DNA from: Azadirachta indica | Taxonomy: Eukaryota > Streptophyta > Magnoliopsida > Sapindales > Meliaceae | Length of the DNA: 64,000 bases | Direction of reading: 5' to 3' | Assembly: GCA_022749755.1 (NCBI GenBank) | Contig: CM040444.1 | Span: forward strand, 17,591,274 to 17,655,273 | Shown here: one piece after another, positions 1-18,824 of the stretch | How positions within the stretch are numbered: the first letter of the stretch is position 1 | Layout: each line of letters opens with the position of its first letter | The notes under the pieces: generated by a model | Told to the model about the DNA's origin: nothing | Database searches by the model: none | The model's input: the letters and a program-made list of their open reading frames with translations, nothing else | Program-made: the position numbers and the translations under genes

Positions 1-187
1 GAAGTCCTAGATATATCATCACTGGTGAAAAATTTTACATGTATTAATGCAACAAATGTTTCTCTAAATTTCATTTTCGATTAAGAAGAATATGTTAGTT
101 TGCAGCTCAGGTTTTATGCAGATTTTGGGTAACCTCAACAAGAATGGGTAATGGTTTATAGACTTTATATTGACAAAAGAATCATTC

Positions 188-4580
<4,393 letters not shown>

Positions 4581-6354
4581 GATGACTTTACTCAAAACAG
4601 TTTCTTTCTTCAACTCAGAATCAATAAGAAAAGTATTCAAACGAGAGAAAGAAGAGATTTTTGCGTCCAATTTCTGATTGAGTGTTGGAATGTAAAATAT
4701 ATAACAGGCTTCGTTTCTTTTCACTTCTTTTTCTTTCTTTCTTGGCTGCAGTCGTTTCGGTTCTTGGTCTCGGGCTCTTGGTTGCAACAGTTTCTCGCTG
4801 AGGTAATAGCAAACAGTTACAGAATTTTCAACTGCCTTTTACAGTTAAAAAGAGGCCGGATAACAGAACGTCCCGACAAATACAATATAATATTATAATT
4901 ATGTATTTTAAATTGAAAAGAAAATTAGGATAATAATGATTATTTAAGGTTCATATCCATTAGGTGTTCGATCAAAGTTCTCACCTAACGAACAGACAAA
5001 CTCGAAACTTATTTATCGCTTGGCCTAATTAAGTGAACCTAATTGTTGTAACAAACTGATAATTAATCATAATTATTCATTCTTACATGGGTTAGAATGG
5101 ACCATCACGCGTATATGTATATATTCAATCATCATGTGGCATTCCTTCTCAAAAAAAAATATTTGTGTGTTTGCACCGAGTATAGTACAGTAGAAGTCAT
5201 AGAAACTTGAATTTGTGCTGAGGAGGGAATTAAGACTTGTTTAATTCAAGTTGTAGATAGATACCCAATCGTGTCATGTCATTATGTTGATGCATGCATT
5301 AATTCCTTTAATGAGAAAATCTTTAATGCTATTTATTATTAAGTGATGGAAAGCAGCATATATTCTCTAGTAATTAGCTGTCCCAAACATTTATTTTTCT
5401 TTTCGTAATAAACAATAGCAGAGCAAATGATGATGTGCCGCTTCTCTTCTTTGATGCTTTCCTTCTGTAGTTGAATAAGTTATATACATTTAAAAGTTAA
5501 AACACTTTGAGACTTCTAAAGTTTTATGCTTACCAGTGTTTATCAAACAAGTGCTTTTGAAGCAAAGCACTTTTTATGTCTTGCACACGTGTAAGAACAT
5601 GATGGGTTTTGTACAGGCCAAATTCTCTGAAGAAACAAAATTAAACCATGAACACCCATTGATGGGGGTTGCTTTCAGTGTTGCTTATGTACAATATAAA
5701 TAAATATCTAAAGGGTAGGCAAAAAAAAAAAAAAAAAAAAAAAATTGATTATACAACATACGACATCTGGACATTTTCCATAACTTGCGTCACTGGAAAT
5801 AGCCCCCATATGCCTAAATTCCGATGATTGTAATGCAAACAACAAAGAAATCTGCTCACAAGGATAGTTTGGCCAGGTTGCTGCTTCTTTCGCATCTCTT
5901 TCTCGGCAAGCCAGAGCAGATACCCAACAAGATCCCACTTATGCTGCAGTTACGTTTCAAGAGTAAGTATCCGGACAAATCTCCACAGCTAATGCAGGCT
6001 AGGCAGGTGGCTTTCCTCGATTTCAATCCAGTATTCTGACACAATTACATTGGTTGGATTCATATGAACAAAACAAACTGCCGCTGCTCGTCCATAGAGA
6101 TATCTTACATCAGCATTGGCAATGAAATCCTCCCAAATTCAAAACCACCGATATCTTTCAGTGCTGACTTGACATTTTTGCCATCATTATACTATAGCAA
6201 AATCATCTCCCGTGACTTAGAAGACCAGCCGGATAGACCATGCCAAGGAGCTCCAGAGATCCCAGCTCCATATAATGTTATGATAGGGCTACAAGCCGCC
6301 ATAAACAACCAGATCAGCCATGCTATAGAAATAACAGAATTACATTGCATTCTG
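4581..6354. other. Spacer between the BSK1-like and NRG2-like genes
   Basis: It holds the BSK1-like promoter and leader (pyrimidine-rich on its sense strand near 4720–4800) and the NRG2-like 3' untranslated region. A 24-base A run lies at 5721–5744. No gene is seen; open frames here are short and lack family features. Confidence 0.6.
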
Positions 6355-9300
6355 TTATGAATTTCTGTCACTCTCTCGAGCAACCCTTTCTTCTTCAGCA
6401 CGCTGCAAAAGCTCTTCATAAGCTTTAACTGATTCAGCTGTGAACCTCTCCATGGCCTCAAAAATGCGTTGCAGACTCCCCTGGAGGCTACTACTGCTAG
6501 TATCACTCTGATACACGGCGTGTCCAGCTACCAACTGATTGTTACCATCCCCAGATACCAGAACAATTTTCTTATCTAATGCCTGAATCTCTTTTTGTAT
6601 CTTCTGATCCTCTCTATCCAAACTGCGAACTTTTCTTTCGTAATCCTTATTCGCCGCCATCTTCTGGCGCACTTCCAACTTATCATGCTCCCAGAGTTGA
6701 AGTACACTCATGGCAAGGATACGCATAGAATCAACGACTTCCTTCTCAGATATTCTATCCAAAGCTTGAAACCACTGATTACAGATAACAAAAATAGTAG
6801 GTGCACCAATCCTACCAGGTGAAAAGGGGACTATTCCATCGGGTGTTTCTTCTGGTTCATACAGAAGACACTTCAGAAGCCAACTATTCAGGGCTTTCAC
6901 ATAACCCTTCTGTGCACCAATCCAAGTACAGAAGCTGAAAATCCAATTAAGAAGCTCATGTTCAAGCTGCGATGTTGCTTCCAGATGAGCATCACCGAGT
7001 TTCTTGCCTACGGGACCTAAACTTTTGGCTTCTCTAATTGCTTGGCATTGACCACGATGGCATTCAAGCATACTCTTCCACATTCTGGTTAACCTGAAGT
7101 AAACAATTTCATCATAAACCACCATCAAACAAAAATACAAGATGAATATCAAGATAGAGGGCTCAAAAACAGTCACATACATACACACACAAGGACATTG
7201 AGGTCACAAAGAACACATTCGGAATAAGCTGCCATCAAGAAAACAAAGCCCACAAACATTTTGGGGTCCAACATGCAAAATTTTTATATGCTCAAGATTT
7301 ATAGAAACAGTAGAATATTTAGAAAAACATTGCAAGCTACACTAACATAAATAATAATGCAGTATTATTGTCACAGAAGAAATTACCACACCACAGCAGC
7401 AATGTATGCCTGCTGTGGGTTTAACATTTCCCACCCAAGAAATTCTGGAGCCTACAGAGATCTGCCAAAAATTCTTAAGACCTCTCACATGCTAAAACTA
7501 CCACAGCCCTCCCGTGAATTAATTATTCGACAAATTAAGATAGTAGCCAACACTTAATGAATCTTTTCAGAACTTTCACCCTCAAAAGCCAATTATCCAC
7601 AGTTTTCCACAATCCCATCAACCGCACGTGCCACAGGTTTCCTCCCAAACCCTACACCTCCATTTCTCATAAGAATTATCATTACCCAATAACAAACCAT
7701 TGCCTCTCACCAAAATAGCTTTAGCTAGAGGCTTTTCCTCACAAGTAATACAAGTCTACTACATATTATCAACTGCAACCAACTATACCCCTTGCCAACA
7801 ATTGGCGCAAAAGTTGAAACATAATTAAATAAGCAAACCCCTTTAAACATTAGTGAGCTTATCTTACTTGAAAAAACTATGGACAGCAGAAGGAGTAGGC
7901 CTTTTTAGTTGCCAACAATTGACTTGTGCGGTAGAATAGTCTAGTCAAAATACTTTCCATATCAAAATTTTTTCAAAGGCATCACTGTTTCACCTCAATG
8001 ATGTCAGAATCTATTATACAAGTGTGTTAAATAGAGCAAGTTCTTTAAGGTTTCTATCGCCGTTAGAGTTTCATGAAGACCCAATTCCGAGATAATGTTA
8101 CCACAAATAACAACATATTGGAAAGCAACTGTAAACGACTTGCACAATCTCCAGGTTTGACCAATTTTTTTTTTTTGGTGCTTTCTTTTCTTTTTCTCTT
8201 TACTTCTGCTCGCCTAATATAGTTCCCTTTCTATTAAGCATATAATTTATTTAGAACTACCGACTTACAATTATTGATTCCTCAATCTTTCCTGATGACC
8301 ACTGGGGAAATGATGTAATTCAGTTTAAGTATCCAAGTTGACAGGCCCAACCCACAGTTCTACCCCACTACATGTAAGTTAAATAAAGGACCACACCCTC
8401 CCCCATGGCACAATGCATTTAATAAATATGTCAAGCATCAAGGACTTGAAGAAGCCCAAATAGTAGATCACACCCTGACTAGATTGCATCAGTTTATCTG
8501 CTAAATATTCATGTCAAGAATCATGAGGCATTAGATACAGAACTAAAACCAGTAAAACTATACAGAGAAAAAAGAAGATCATAGATTAAATACCCTTGAA
8601 TTAATTCATTTAGCTGCGGCCACAGCTCTTCGTCCCTAATCTTATTGATTGTTACCGAAATCTTGTCAACGACCTGAATTGCCATTCCTATTTTTACTGA
8701 CAGACTCCGAATTATTGTTCGTACTGCATCAACTTTATGAGCCTCAGCACCCCTTTCATGCAAACGCTTCAGCTTAAGAACCTTCCTGTCATGAACTACT
8801 CTCATCTTTTCCTCAGCCTGTAAAAGCATAACCATAGAAACCTTGTCTTAGAATGTATGAAGACAAGAACTAGCAAGATTAGAGATGAGGAATACAAAAA
8901 GGCTTCATTCTCACAAATATAGAAAATAGTCAAGCCAAACAGAAACCACCAAAAGCCATAATTCTTTTTGCACAAAACATTTCGTGAGTAAGTTCTCACC
9001 AAGGAACATAATTACATGGGAAAACATACTTGTATAAATGTGGACTTATGGTGGAAAACAGATAACCATCAATAAGGGCCTCAAAAAGCCACAAGCACCA
9101 GTATTACCTTCTAAAAATAATTCTCAAATGAGAAATAAACAGAGAAGCGTAAAGGAAAAAAAACACTGCAATTTCAAATTAAAATAAACACAAGCCCTGA
9201 TGAATAAAAATGTAGATAATGAATGAACTCCTAAAGACAAAACTCTCTGCATTATAAATATTAAGGGAGTTCTAATAGTTTTAGTAAGGATAAATGGGCC

Positions 9301-11397
9301 ATAACACATGCACTTTTTACGCAAAGTAAGGTAATTTTGAGTTGCAGCACAAGTTCTACAGCAGATAATAATTCAAAGGATTAAAGGAAGAATGAAGTGA
9401 TTCAAAATGAAATTACACAGTTTCAGAAATCAACAAGACAAAACGTACCTTAACTTCGCTATAGAGTTTCTTCTCCCAAAGATAAAGCTTCTGTAAGGTA
9501 GCAGAAAGACTTCTTGTCCTCATGGCTATATCTTCATCAATATCCAGGTAAGCCGGGCCAGCCTTCTCAGTGGAAGATGAGGCTTCAGCACTTCCAGACG
9601 TAGATGGTTGTGAGGATACCACCGACAATGAAGGTGAAACAACATGCAACATCTTGGAAGCTGGTTCATGAAGAGCCATTACATTCGAAGTTAAGTTGCA
9701 GCTAATTTAGTCTAATTCAGTTGGAAATAAACCTATAAAACTCAATTCTTCAGTGAACAGAGTTCAATCATAAACTTGAAAGACAGGATAAAATGATCTC
9801 TGTGCTTGATATGAGGACACTAAATTAGGCAGTTATACAAAATTCTCACAGATCAAGCAAGAAGATACAGAACAAAAGTTCTCACTCCAAGAGAAAAATA
9901 GGGGCAACAGATTAATCAAACCAGGAGAGTCTTTGATCTAAAAGGATCCGTTAGAAGATGAAATCTGAAGGAAAATTTCATACCATGTTTCTTCTGATAG
10001 GGAAACCTTCCCACCTCGAGCATCTTAGCAATTTCACTCCCAGACTCTGATGCCCTCGCAAATTGAACTTCAATTTCCCTCGCTACATCGGCAACATCTC
10101 GTGAACCAGGTCTGGCGACATTGCTGCGTTCTTCATTCCTCTCCTCATCCACAACTTTCTTCTCCACCACATGCACCTCATATTCAACCCCCTCATCATT
10201 CACACTAGGCCTTGTCTGATACAGAGAAGCCTCTGCATCACCACCACCAATATGACCACCCTCATCACCCGCCAAGCCACCGCCACTGCTGCTACCTCCA
10301 CCACTACTGTCCACCAACTTCTCATCCACGTGTACTTTCTTCACGACTTCATGTTGAAAGTCTTCGTCTTCCAAATCAGGTATACCCTCTTCTTCTCTCA
10401 GTTCTTTTGAGTCTCTACTGGGAGTATAAGGCGAGTAGTACTTATCATAACTCTCAAAAGGGTTCAAGAAATCCCAGGCGGATGCCCTAGGCGGAGAAGG
10501 TGGAGACGGCGACGGTTTTGATGAAGAAGCCACCGCCCCAGTCGGCAGTGGGGACGCTGGAGATCCATAGCTAGGTGCCAAACCATAATATCCACCACCA
10601 CCACCATAACTTGGTGGTGGGTAACCGTAATAAGGTTGAGCACTAGAACTAGAACTTAAATTATTGCCGGGATATGGGTAGGGATACGAATAAGGATAAT
10701 ATGAACCTGAAGAAGATTCACCCATATGATAATTTTGAACAATCTCGGGATTCACAGGCTTTTGTTCATAAACTATACTGGGTTTCGCTTGACTTTTCAT
10801 ATAATTCATATGCGTATATCCACCACCTAGGGTTTCTCGATCTGTACTCATCATCATATAATTCACATCAGGATTGCCATAATCCATATGACCAAAACTA
10901 TCATGATGATGAAGATGGTGAATATTATCATGCAAAGGCGAAGAGTGACCCGAAAAAGAACCCGACCCAGAACCGGACTCGTCATCATCCGGATCCGAAT
11001 GGAACTGAATATGCCCATCAGAATTAGAGTGTGAATGATGACCTGCTCCTCCTCCACCTTTCACAGCTGAGGACGACGTCGTTTCCTGAACACTAACACC
11101 ACCCCCGCCACCACCCTCTCCGCTGCTGCCTTTCTTGGCAGGAGGCAAATTGAGCTTGGTAGACAAAGGCGAGTCACTTCCACCTCCACCTCCACCTCCA
11201 CCGCCACCACCGCTAAACTCTTGATTGTTAATGAAGTTATGTAAGGAATGACCCATTTGTTTCAACGAGTGAACATAAGCAATATGAGTTTCAGCGAACA
11301 CATAACGCTGGCGTATAGCTTCGTCGAGAAAAGTACACCGTTCACGGCAAAGCGCGACGGCCGGTAGATCGTCCAGCTTGGAGTTAGTACACCCCAT
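6355..11397 (-). CDS. NRG2-like DUF630/DUF632 protein
   Basis: Four exons: 9984–11397, 9449–9660, 8594–8817 and 6355–7093, giving about 862 residues. The protein starts MGCTNSKLDDLPAV, the DUF630 N-terminus with a possible myristoylation site, and has CRERCTFLDEAIRQRY soon after. Residues about 60–430 are low-complexity: poly-Gly, Ser/Gly, His-rich and Tyr/Pro-rich runs, with SPPSPPRASAWDFLNPF near residue 300. The DUF632 domain runs from about residue 430 (VAREIEVQFARASESG, SKMLHVVSPSLSV) to about 750 (LTRMWKSMLECHR, FSFCTWIGAQKGYVKALN). A charged coiled coil ends the protein. Family members include Arabidopsis NRG2, a nitrate-signalling regulator that interacts with NLP7, and leaf-shape regulators. 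Which role applies here cannot be told. The intron 2 acceptor (CCAG before 9660) has a weak pyrimidine tract. The gene lies downstream of nothing obvious; its 5' side faces a 12 kb gene-poor stretch. Confidence 0.92.
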
Positions 11398-11672
11398 CGA
11401 AGTATATCTCTCAATGAAACCTTACTAATAGATCAAAGAAAACATGACGCAGAGTTACTAGTATAATTATTTCCGAGAAAAATTGTAGGGGTAAGAAACT
11501 AGAACAGAGAGAAGAAAAAAAAAAAAACAACAACAAAAACAACAACACAGAGAGAGAGATAAGCAGAAAAGAGAAGGACAAGAAGGGAATCTTGCCAGCG
11601 CGGAGTATGTCGTCGGGTTGTAGAAGAAAAGAAAGAAAGCAAGAGAGAGGAGAGAGTGAAAGTAGAGAACTG

Positions 11673-11705
11673 AACAGAACAGAACAGAACAGAACAGAAC
11701 AGAAC
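11673..11705. repeat. (GAACA)n pentamer repeat in the NRG2-like leader region
   Basis: About six copies; on the sense strand of the gene it reads TGTTC repeats followed by a CT-rich leader. It lies about 280 bases upstream of the start codon and is likely length-variable. Confidence 0.8.
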
Positions 11706-13393
11706 TGTATCAAAATTGAAAAATTAAAACAACCAAAAATAAATTGTTTTTTCTTTTTCCTGCTTTTAGTCTAGTCGGTGGGTAACGTAACTTGTGTATA
11801 AATATTAATTATTATGATTATAATAATATTAATAATATAAATTTATTTTCGTACAAAAGATGATGCGAAGTGAGAGTTACTAGTATAATTATTTATGTAT
11901 TAATTACTATAATCTTTCTTGACATTTACATTTAGATATATTAATATTTACAAATACAAAAATTTTATTCTAAACATTTGATAATAGTACTTGAATAATG
12001 AAAATTTTTAAAAAAATTCTCTTTTTCCCCTTTTTTTTTTTTTTCAGAAGTGGTGGAGTTAAAAAGTACTTTGTATGGTTAGTACATTAATAACGGGAAA
12101 CTTCGGAAAAAAAATAATTAATTTTGAAGGCTGTGTTTGGTTTGACAGAGACTTTGACGCCCCTTTGCCGTCATGATTTTTTATTCCAATATTTCAATCT
12201 TATGACCAAACTAATTGTATTCCGTATTTACCCTCCGAATTGAATATTCCATTTTTCCAATACTCTATCACGATTTCCCTTTTTTTCCTAATTAAAAAAT
12301 TCATATTTCGTAACTGTAGAAAAGAAAAAGAAAGGCACTTACCCGGAGTGCTTCATGATATGCCCATGATATAACAATTACCCAACAGTAGAATGTGAAT
12401 GAATGAAAGGGATTTGCATGATTAAATTATATACAAAACAAATCTTATTAATATTTAAATAAATAAAAAAAATATATGTTTACTTTTTGCAGTATGTTAG
12501 GATTTTTAAAACTAAATTTTGAGTCATGACTTCATCCCTAATCGGATTAAAAAATCTCAGGTGATAACTCTAAATATACGTATTATTTTTAGGTCCTCTA
12601 ATTAAATCAAATTTATTAATCACCTTAAAATAGTATAGGATTTGTTGTAGCAAAAGCATTTATATTTTTACGAGAAAATTAATAAAAATGGTATTAAATT
12701 TTATGGCACATTTAATGGTGATAAATTGTCCATTTTGATGGCTTAACCATTAAAAGTTTAGCTGAAAAGCATGAATAATTTAATATTAATCAAATATTAA
12801 GTTTCAAAAAGATTTTAAAAGGCTCATAATCTTTTGTGGTTACATTTTTCAAGAGATCTTTAATTAATGTATTTTTATTATTACTCTTATTCTTGTTTAC
12901 TGAAATAAATTTAGTTAATTTGATATATAAACATTTTATTATATAATAAATCAATCCCATAACCTAATTTCTAAAACACAAAGAAAAAGTCATCCTATGA
13001 ATTAGAACAAAAAAAGTTGATTAAAAATGAGGTACCAAATAGCAAATAAATTAAAGAGTATACCAACTAGTGAAATAAATTATTGCTTATAGTTTTGGTA
13101 ATTAGCGTAGGAAAAATAATATTTGTCAAATAAATGGTTGTTTTGGTCAAAAAAAAAATAATAGTAATAATAATAGTAAGTACAATAAAAAATAAAATAA
13201 AATAAAATTAAGTAGTCAACATTTTCCAAAGTCGCCATCAAACATTGACCGGCTTCTCATTCTGGTACTTAAAATTAAATAAACAATTAATTATTTAAAA
13301 AAGAAAAAGAAAAAAAGGAGTTTGGTAGCGTGACATATAGGCAGTGAGACGTGCAAAATTGGGAAATTGTTTTCTTTGTTTTGTAATTTTTTA

Positions 13394-13433
13394 TTTTGTT
13401 TTGTTTTGTTTTGTTTTGTTTTGTTTTGTTTTG
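13394..13433. repeat. (TTTTG)8 microsatellite
   Basis: Eight pentamer copies in tandem in the gene-poor spacer. No associated gene feature is seen. Confidence 0.85.
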
Positions 13434-13989
13434 CTATGTGCTCTGCCTCTGCGTTCCATGCTGTAATGACGTGGAGTCTTCCAAATTTCAAAGTCTCTGA
13501 AAGAGTCTCTAAATTGCCTTCACCTAGAAGCACCTTCATATTTTTCCCCTTTTCTTTTAATTTACAAGTGATTTTACCAAAAGCGCTTCTTCTAGTAAAC
13601 AAGTTTTTTTTGGAAAAAAAGAAAAAAGAAAAAAGAAATGGCCTGCCTTCTTTAAAGCACTTCATGAAATATAATTAACAATACAAATTAAAGATGACTA
13701 CGCAAACCCTAGAGAGAGGGAAAACTCTGCCCTAGAAGAACATTCAACGAATAAAAAGGAAAATGAAAGAAACCCTAAATTGTAATACTCAACTCGAATA
13801 TTCAAATCAAAATTCTTCTAACCCACAATTGCACGTGGGGAGCGAAGCGCTTTTCTAAGGCGAAGAAGAAGAGAAATGCATTAAAATTATTGAGCTAGAG
13901 ATTGACCTAATATTCTTATTCAACAACCATCCCAAATTGGGAATGTTACATTAAAAAATTAAAAATAAACTAATTATATGATTTTATTT

Positions 13990-14268
13990 AGGGGTTTTTA
14001 ATTTTAAAAAATTTAATCAAAATGTCCAACACTTTGGGCTAAATTTTTAATAATACCCATTATTTAAAATTTGTTACAAAAATGATCTACTTAAATTATT
14101 TTGGACGAAAATATTTTTATTAAAAGTATTGAAAGTGTTTGTTGATTATTTTTAAAAAATTTTTATAAAGGTATTTTAATTCAAATAGATCATTTTTAAA
14201 ACATGTTTTAAATAGTGATCATTTTAAAAAATTAGATTCCTAATTTGATTACTGTTAAAAATCTCCCT
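13990..14268. mobile_element. Foldback/MITE-like inverted repeat
   Basis: The two halves are imperfect reverse complements over roughly 100 bases each. AAAAATGATCTACTTAAATTA on the left matches AAAAATGATCTATTTGAATTA from the right half read backwards, and ATTATTTAAAA matches CTATTTAAAAC. The outer ends are AGGGGTTTTTAA and TTAAAAATCTCCCT. There is no coding capacity, and it is unrelated to family M. Confidence 0.5.
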
Positions 14269-15702
14269 TTTATTTTTAATTCAAATACATGATTAATTAC
14301 TTTAATTTGCGTATAAATTAGGGCATGCAATAGTATGTGATATCATGTTCTTTTCAGTCATATGAACTTTATACTAGTGGCTCTCTTCCTCTTTGATGTG
14401 CTAGCTTATGCTTAAATTAATTAATATTATCTTTGATTCTTCGTCTACATATATGTCGTGCTAGCTAGCTTTAGTGCTACCACTAATTTTAACTTTTTTT
14501 TAATTTTCTAGTCTCGTGATTTGAGTTGGTGTTGTAAACTTGTTACATATGCATTAGAAGAATTTTATAATACTCCTTGAGTTTGTATAATATTTTTAAA
14601 TAAACACCTTTTTTTCACTATCATAATTCTTTTTCTTTGAACACACAATCTATCATAAGTTTATTTTTTTAATTTTGCAACCCTAAACATATATTACTCA
14701 ATTAAGAAAGTACAAACTTATTGTTTAACTCTATTATTTTTTTTAGCTAGTTATGTAGAATTTGACGATATCATATTTAATATATATTATTTTAATTCTC
14801 ATTATTTGTTAAAATCTTAATTAATTTCTTATTTCTAATCTCGGCCTTGAAATTCATATTTTCAACCATTGAATTCATTAGTTTTCAAGTTTACAAATTG
14901 AAATTTGTAAAATATATTTAACGCGTAATTTTAAATGAAAGTACTAATAAAAATTATTTCAGATGATAGACTCACCTCAACTCAAAGTAAAAATCAATTA
15001 AATGGAGGAAATAAAATAATATTTTTACCTTATTTTCTATGTTAAAATGAGTAGTTCCTATACTTAGTCTAAAAGCATGGGCAAACTAAATTTAGAAGAA
15101 AAAAGAAAGGAGAAAGTAAAATGAAAGATTTCAAAGTGGTTGAACATAAAGTGATTTCCAAAACACAAGCAAAATTAATTTTCAAAGAAATGCCCATTTT
15201 AGATCTAGAGGTGGGTTATCTACTGCTACTATGGCTTGTTTATTTCTTCTACCACTATATTTCTCTCCAATTTTCAAAAGGGTTAAACCAAATTTTAAAC
15301 AATATTATAGATTTAATTTTAATTTGAAGATTTGCGTCTTCTTCGTTTTTTTTTTTTTTTTTTTTCCCATGTATTATTTGAAAAGCCAAACTAGTAGTGG
15401 GTTTAGTTTTAATCAACTAGCTTTCCCCCCCCCCCCACCAACTCCCCACTTAATTAGTGCTAAACATTAATTCCCTTCAAGTTGAGGACTACATATGAAC
15501 CAACAAACCCAATACAACCGTAACACTGATAATATTGCATATTTTTTTTTAAATTTATATATTTTATCTAGATGAAAATATTATGACTTATTATTAATTT
15601 ATGGTCGCTATATATATATATATATAATAAATTATTTTTTAAAATTTAATAAGTGGTAGATGAATTAAAATTTGTTTGAGACTCCTGTCTATAAATAAAT
15701 AA

Positions 15703-15737
<35 letters not shown>

Positions 15738-15865
15738 GATAAATGAATTAAATGAGGCCAGCTAACCCACATTGATATCATACTCCAATCAAGTGAAGCA
15801 GTGCGCCAACAATAACATTAGCGCTCTCATTCATAATAATTTGAGGTAATTAGGGCTGGTTGGTT

Positions 15866-15889
15866 AGCTGGCTGGCTGGCTGGCTGGGG
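15866..15889. repeat. (GGCT)n microsatellite
   Basis: Four to five tetramer copies, GC-rich in an AT-rich neighbourhood; a TA/TAGA run at 15921–15970 follows closely. Confidence 0.75.
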
Positions 15890-16669
15890 CTATTAAGACA
15901 TTGTTGGACCACCAACACTGCATATATATATATATATATATATAGATATATATAGATATATATAGATATAGCCCAGATAGTACAAACATAAGAAAAAAAA
16001 AAAAAGCTGCTTTCTGAAAACAATAATTTCTTAACAATCTGTTGCATGCATGTCTCCACTCTACTACAAGTAGGTGACCACGTTGTTTTCCACAACAAAA
16101 ATCTCAAATCATCTTTGTCAATGAACCACAACTCTCTCAAACATAATTAATTTATAATATATCCACAAACACCTCCATTTTATTTATTCAAATAGAAATT
16201 CGTAATTTAAATTTTATATGCTTTTGTTTTCATATTATATATGTCAGTTATTAATATTATCAGATTTTGTAAATATTTTTTATATCCAAACAAAAAAAAT
16301 GTATATAACTAATTGTAAATTCAAGTGTTTATGATATAATTTTAGAATCATTAATGCGATTGGACAATAATAACAAGCATTTTTATGTATTTGTATTGTA
16401 TTGTATTGTCACTAATCATCACCTGACCTGAGGTGATTTTTCTGATTCTCGTACATACATACATACTTTCAGATTTTATTTTATCTTTTTATTTTTATTT
16501 TTATTTTTTTGGTCCCCCACTTCTTCATCTATTTTTGTGTATAAGTAAGGGGGTAGAGAAGAGTGACTCAAAAAGATAAATGATGTGATTGCAAATAACA
16601 CCAACCGAGAATTTAATGCCCTCTAATACCATGTCACTTTCACCTTTTTTTTTTTTTTTTTTTTTTATG

Positions 16670-16682
16670 TTACTACTACTAC

Positions 16683-16715
<33 letters not shown>
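16670..16715. repeat. (TAC)n–(TTA)n compound microsatellite
   Basis: A T run at about 16646–16666 is followed by TAC and then TTA triplets. The hydrophobic Leu-rich open frame across it is a product of the repeat. Confidence 0.8.
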
Positions 16716-16716
<1 letters not shown>

Positions 16717-17660
16717 TTTTATTGTTTTCTATCTTTTTAGATCTTACTGGATTGCTTATTTTCTTTTCTTTACTTCTCTCCATTATATCTTCCTTTTACT
16801 TTCCCAAATTTTACAATGCTTGTTGCTTCATCTTAAAGTAAAAAAAATAAAAAATAAAATGCACAATTCACCTTCCAAACTCAACCTAGCTTGCTAGCTA
16901 GCTAGGGGTTGGTGATTTTGGTAGCTAAGCTACCTTGGAGTTCAATCTATTCTTCTATTCATGTCACATGTTTTATATATTTAAATTGTAAGTAATTTTT
17001 TTAAAAAATAAAATTGAAATATTATAACTTTTAATACTATAATTATAAGATAATATTTTTAATTATTTAACACAAAAAAATTATATGTAAGTACTAGTTA
17101 AATTTGACTAACAAAAAATCTGTTAAAATAGTATAAGATGTTCTTGTCCAACATATGCTAGATGGAGAAAAAAATTTAGATTATTTTCACGTAATATATA
17201 CATTTGTATATATCACAAAATATTTGAAAACCCATAGAATAGATTTTTTTAGACTTTAACCCATTTAATTTTTTAAATTTAAACGTTTTGCCCCTAAAAT
17301 TTATAGATTTATCCAGAACTTTGACCTCTCTACTCTAGTGTTGTATTTTAATTTTTAACATTTTAAAGTTCCTATTTTATCTAGCCGAAAAAAATAAATA
17401 TTTATCAAAAACTTTTTAAGTATTATATTTTTGAAATCAAAAGGAATCAACTGAAACATAATGGTACTTATAGGCATACTCATAGACATTTTGAATTTAA
17501 TTACTTTCCTTTTTCTGTTCCTGATGGGCTGCATATTTAAATTAGGCAAAGGAATAAGCAGAGTTTGTATTAAATGAGTGGCCAGTAGTAGTACTATTCA
17601 TTCATTTATGATTTTTATTGTACAATATTAAGTGCATTTTTCAGTGCAGCTATACGTACG

Positions 17661-17691
<31 letters not shown>

Positions 17692-18783
17692 CTTGGAAAC
17701 ATTCAAACACAAAATTTGATCATCATCTAATTATTTTCCATTTGAAATTGGATGGATCGGATCCCATTACCAGTTAATTAATTTCTAATTAACCTTACAT
17801 TGTAATTATATTACATACATGCATATTGTCACTTTTCTTATATATATATATATATATATTTTACTAAAAATATGAATATGATACTGTCATGTTATCTTGT
17901 ACTATAAATGGAATTGGTATCTTAAATATTACGAAAATTTTAATATATATTTTTTATGTATCAAAAAATGAAATTTTTATTATTATTTTTGATGGAAAAT
18001 GTTAATTTGTAAGTGGGAAAAGAAAAATTATGATTATGATTGGGAAATTGATTAGGTAAAGTCATGATGTGATGTGATGAGTGATGATGTGCAAAATTAT
18101 CCAATCATCTGAAATTCCTTCCACTCATACATTTACACTTCACTAATAATATTGCTGCCTTTTTACTTTCTTTTCTTTTTATTTTATTTCGGAGTTCCGC
18201 TTCAATTGAACCCACACCACCACTGCCTTCCTTTCATCAACTCTCTCTCTCTCTCTTTTTTCTCTGTCTTAATTCTTAAAATTAAAATAAAAAATAAAAA
18301 ATAATACTAATAATAAAATCACTTAAGACAAAGAATCCAATGTGTCGCCACTGTCAATATTTGCATTATTATTGACATGTGATGTGATCAACATTTAACT
18401 CCAAATTAATTAATTAAAAAAAAAATTAGAAGTAGTCCGTTTACATTGTAATTAATTTGGATACTCTCCGTCTTTTCACTATTTATTATAACCAAAATAT
18501 TTTACATCATATTCATGACTTTAAATAAAAATTTTGTATGTGTGTATAAAATGAAGTAGCATTTTAGTTTTAGGTGTGTGAAAACTTTTTTTTTTTAAAA
18601 AAAATAATAATAATTTGCAAGCTTAAGCTTAAGCATACTTTGTGTTTTTGGAAATCAAATTAAGGCTTTCTTAAGCAAATTAAGTAATAAAAATATTCCT
18701 TAATTAATTATGTTATGCATTAATTAATTTCGTCCGAATTTTTGGTACATTTAGATGTCGCCAGTTGCAGGGTTGTCGAGTAC

Positions 18784-18823
<40 letters not shown>

Positions 18824-18824
18824 A
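18784..18824. repeat. Palindromic (TAA)n(TTA)n tract
   Basis: TAA repeats switch directly to TTA repeats, forming an almost perfect inverted repeat of about 40 bases that could extrude as a cruciform. Confidence 0.75.

Noticed and set aside
10171..11027. His/Tyr-rich plus-strand open frames
   Set aside because: Antisense shadows of the low-complexity part of the NRG2-like exon 1.
12121..12180. GGCTGTGTTTGGTT, resembling the end of Tourist-type MITEs
   Set aside because: No matching inverted end was found within several hundred bases.
16589..16897. Leu/Phe-rich open frame that looks like membrane segments
   Set aside because: It is created by poly-T and TTA repeats; no plausible start context, motif or exon structure.
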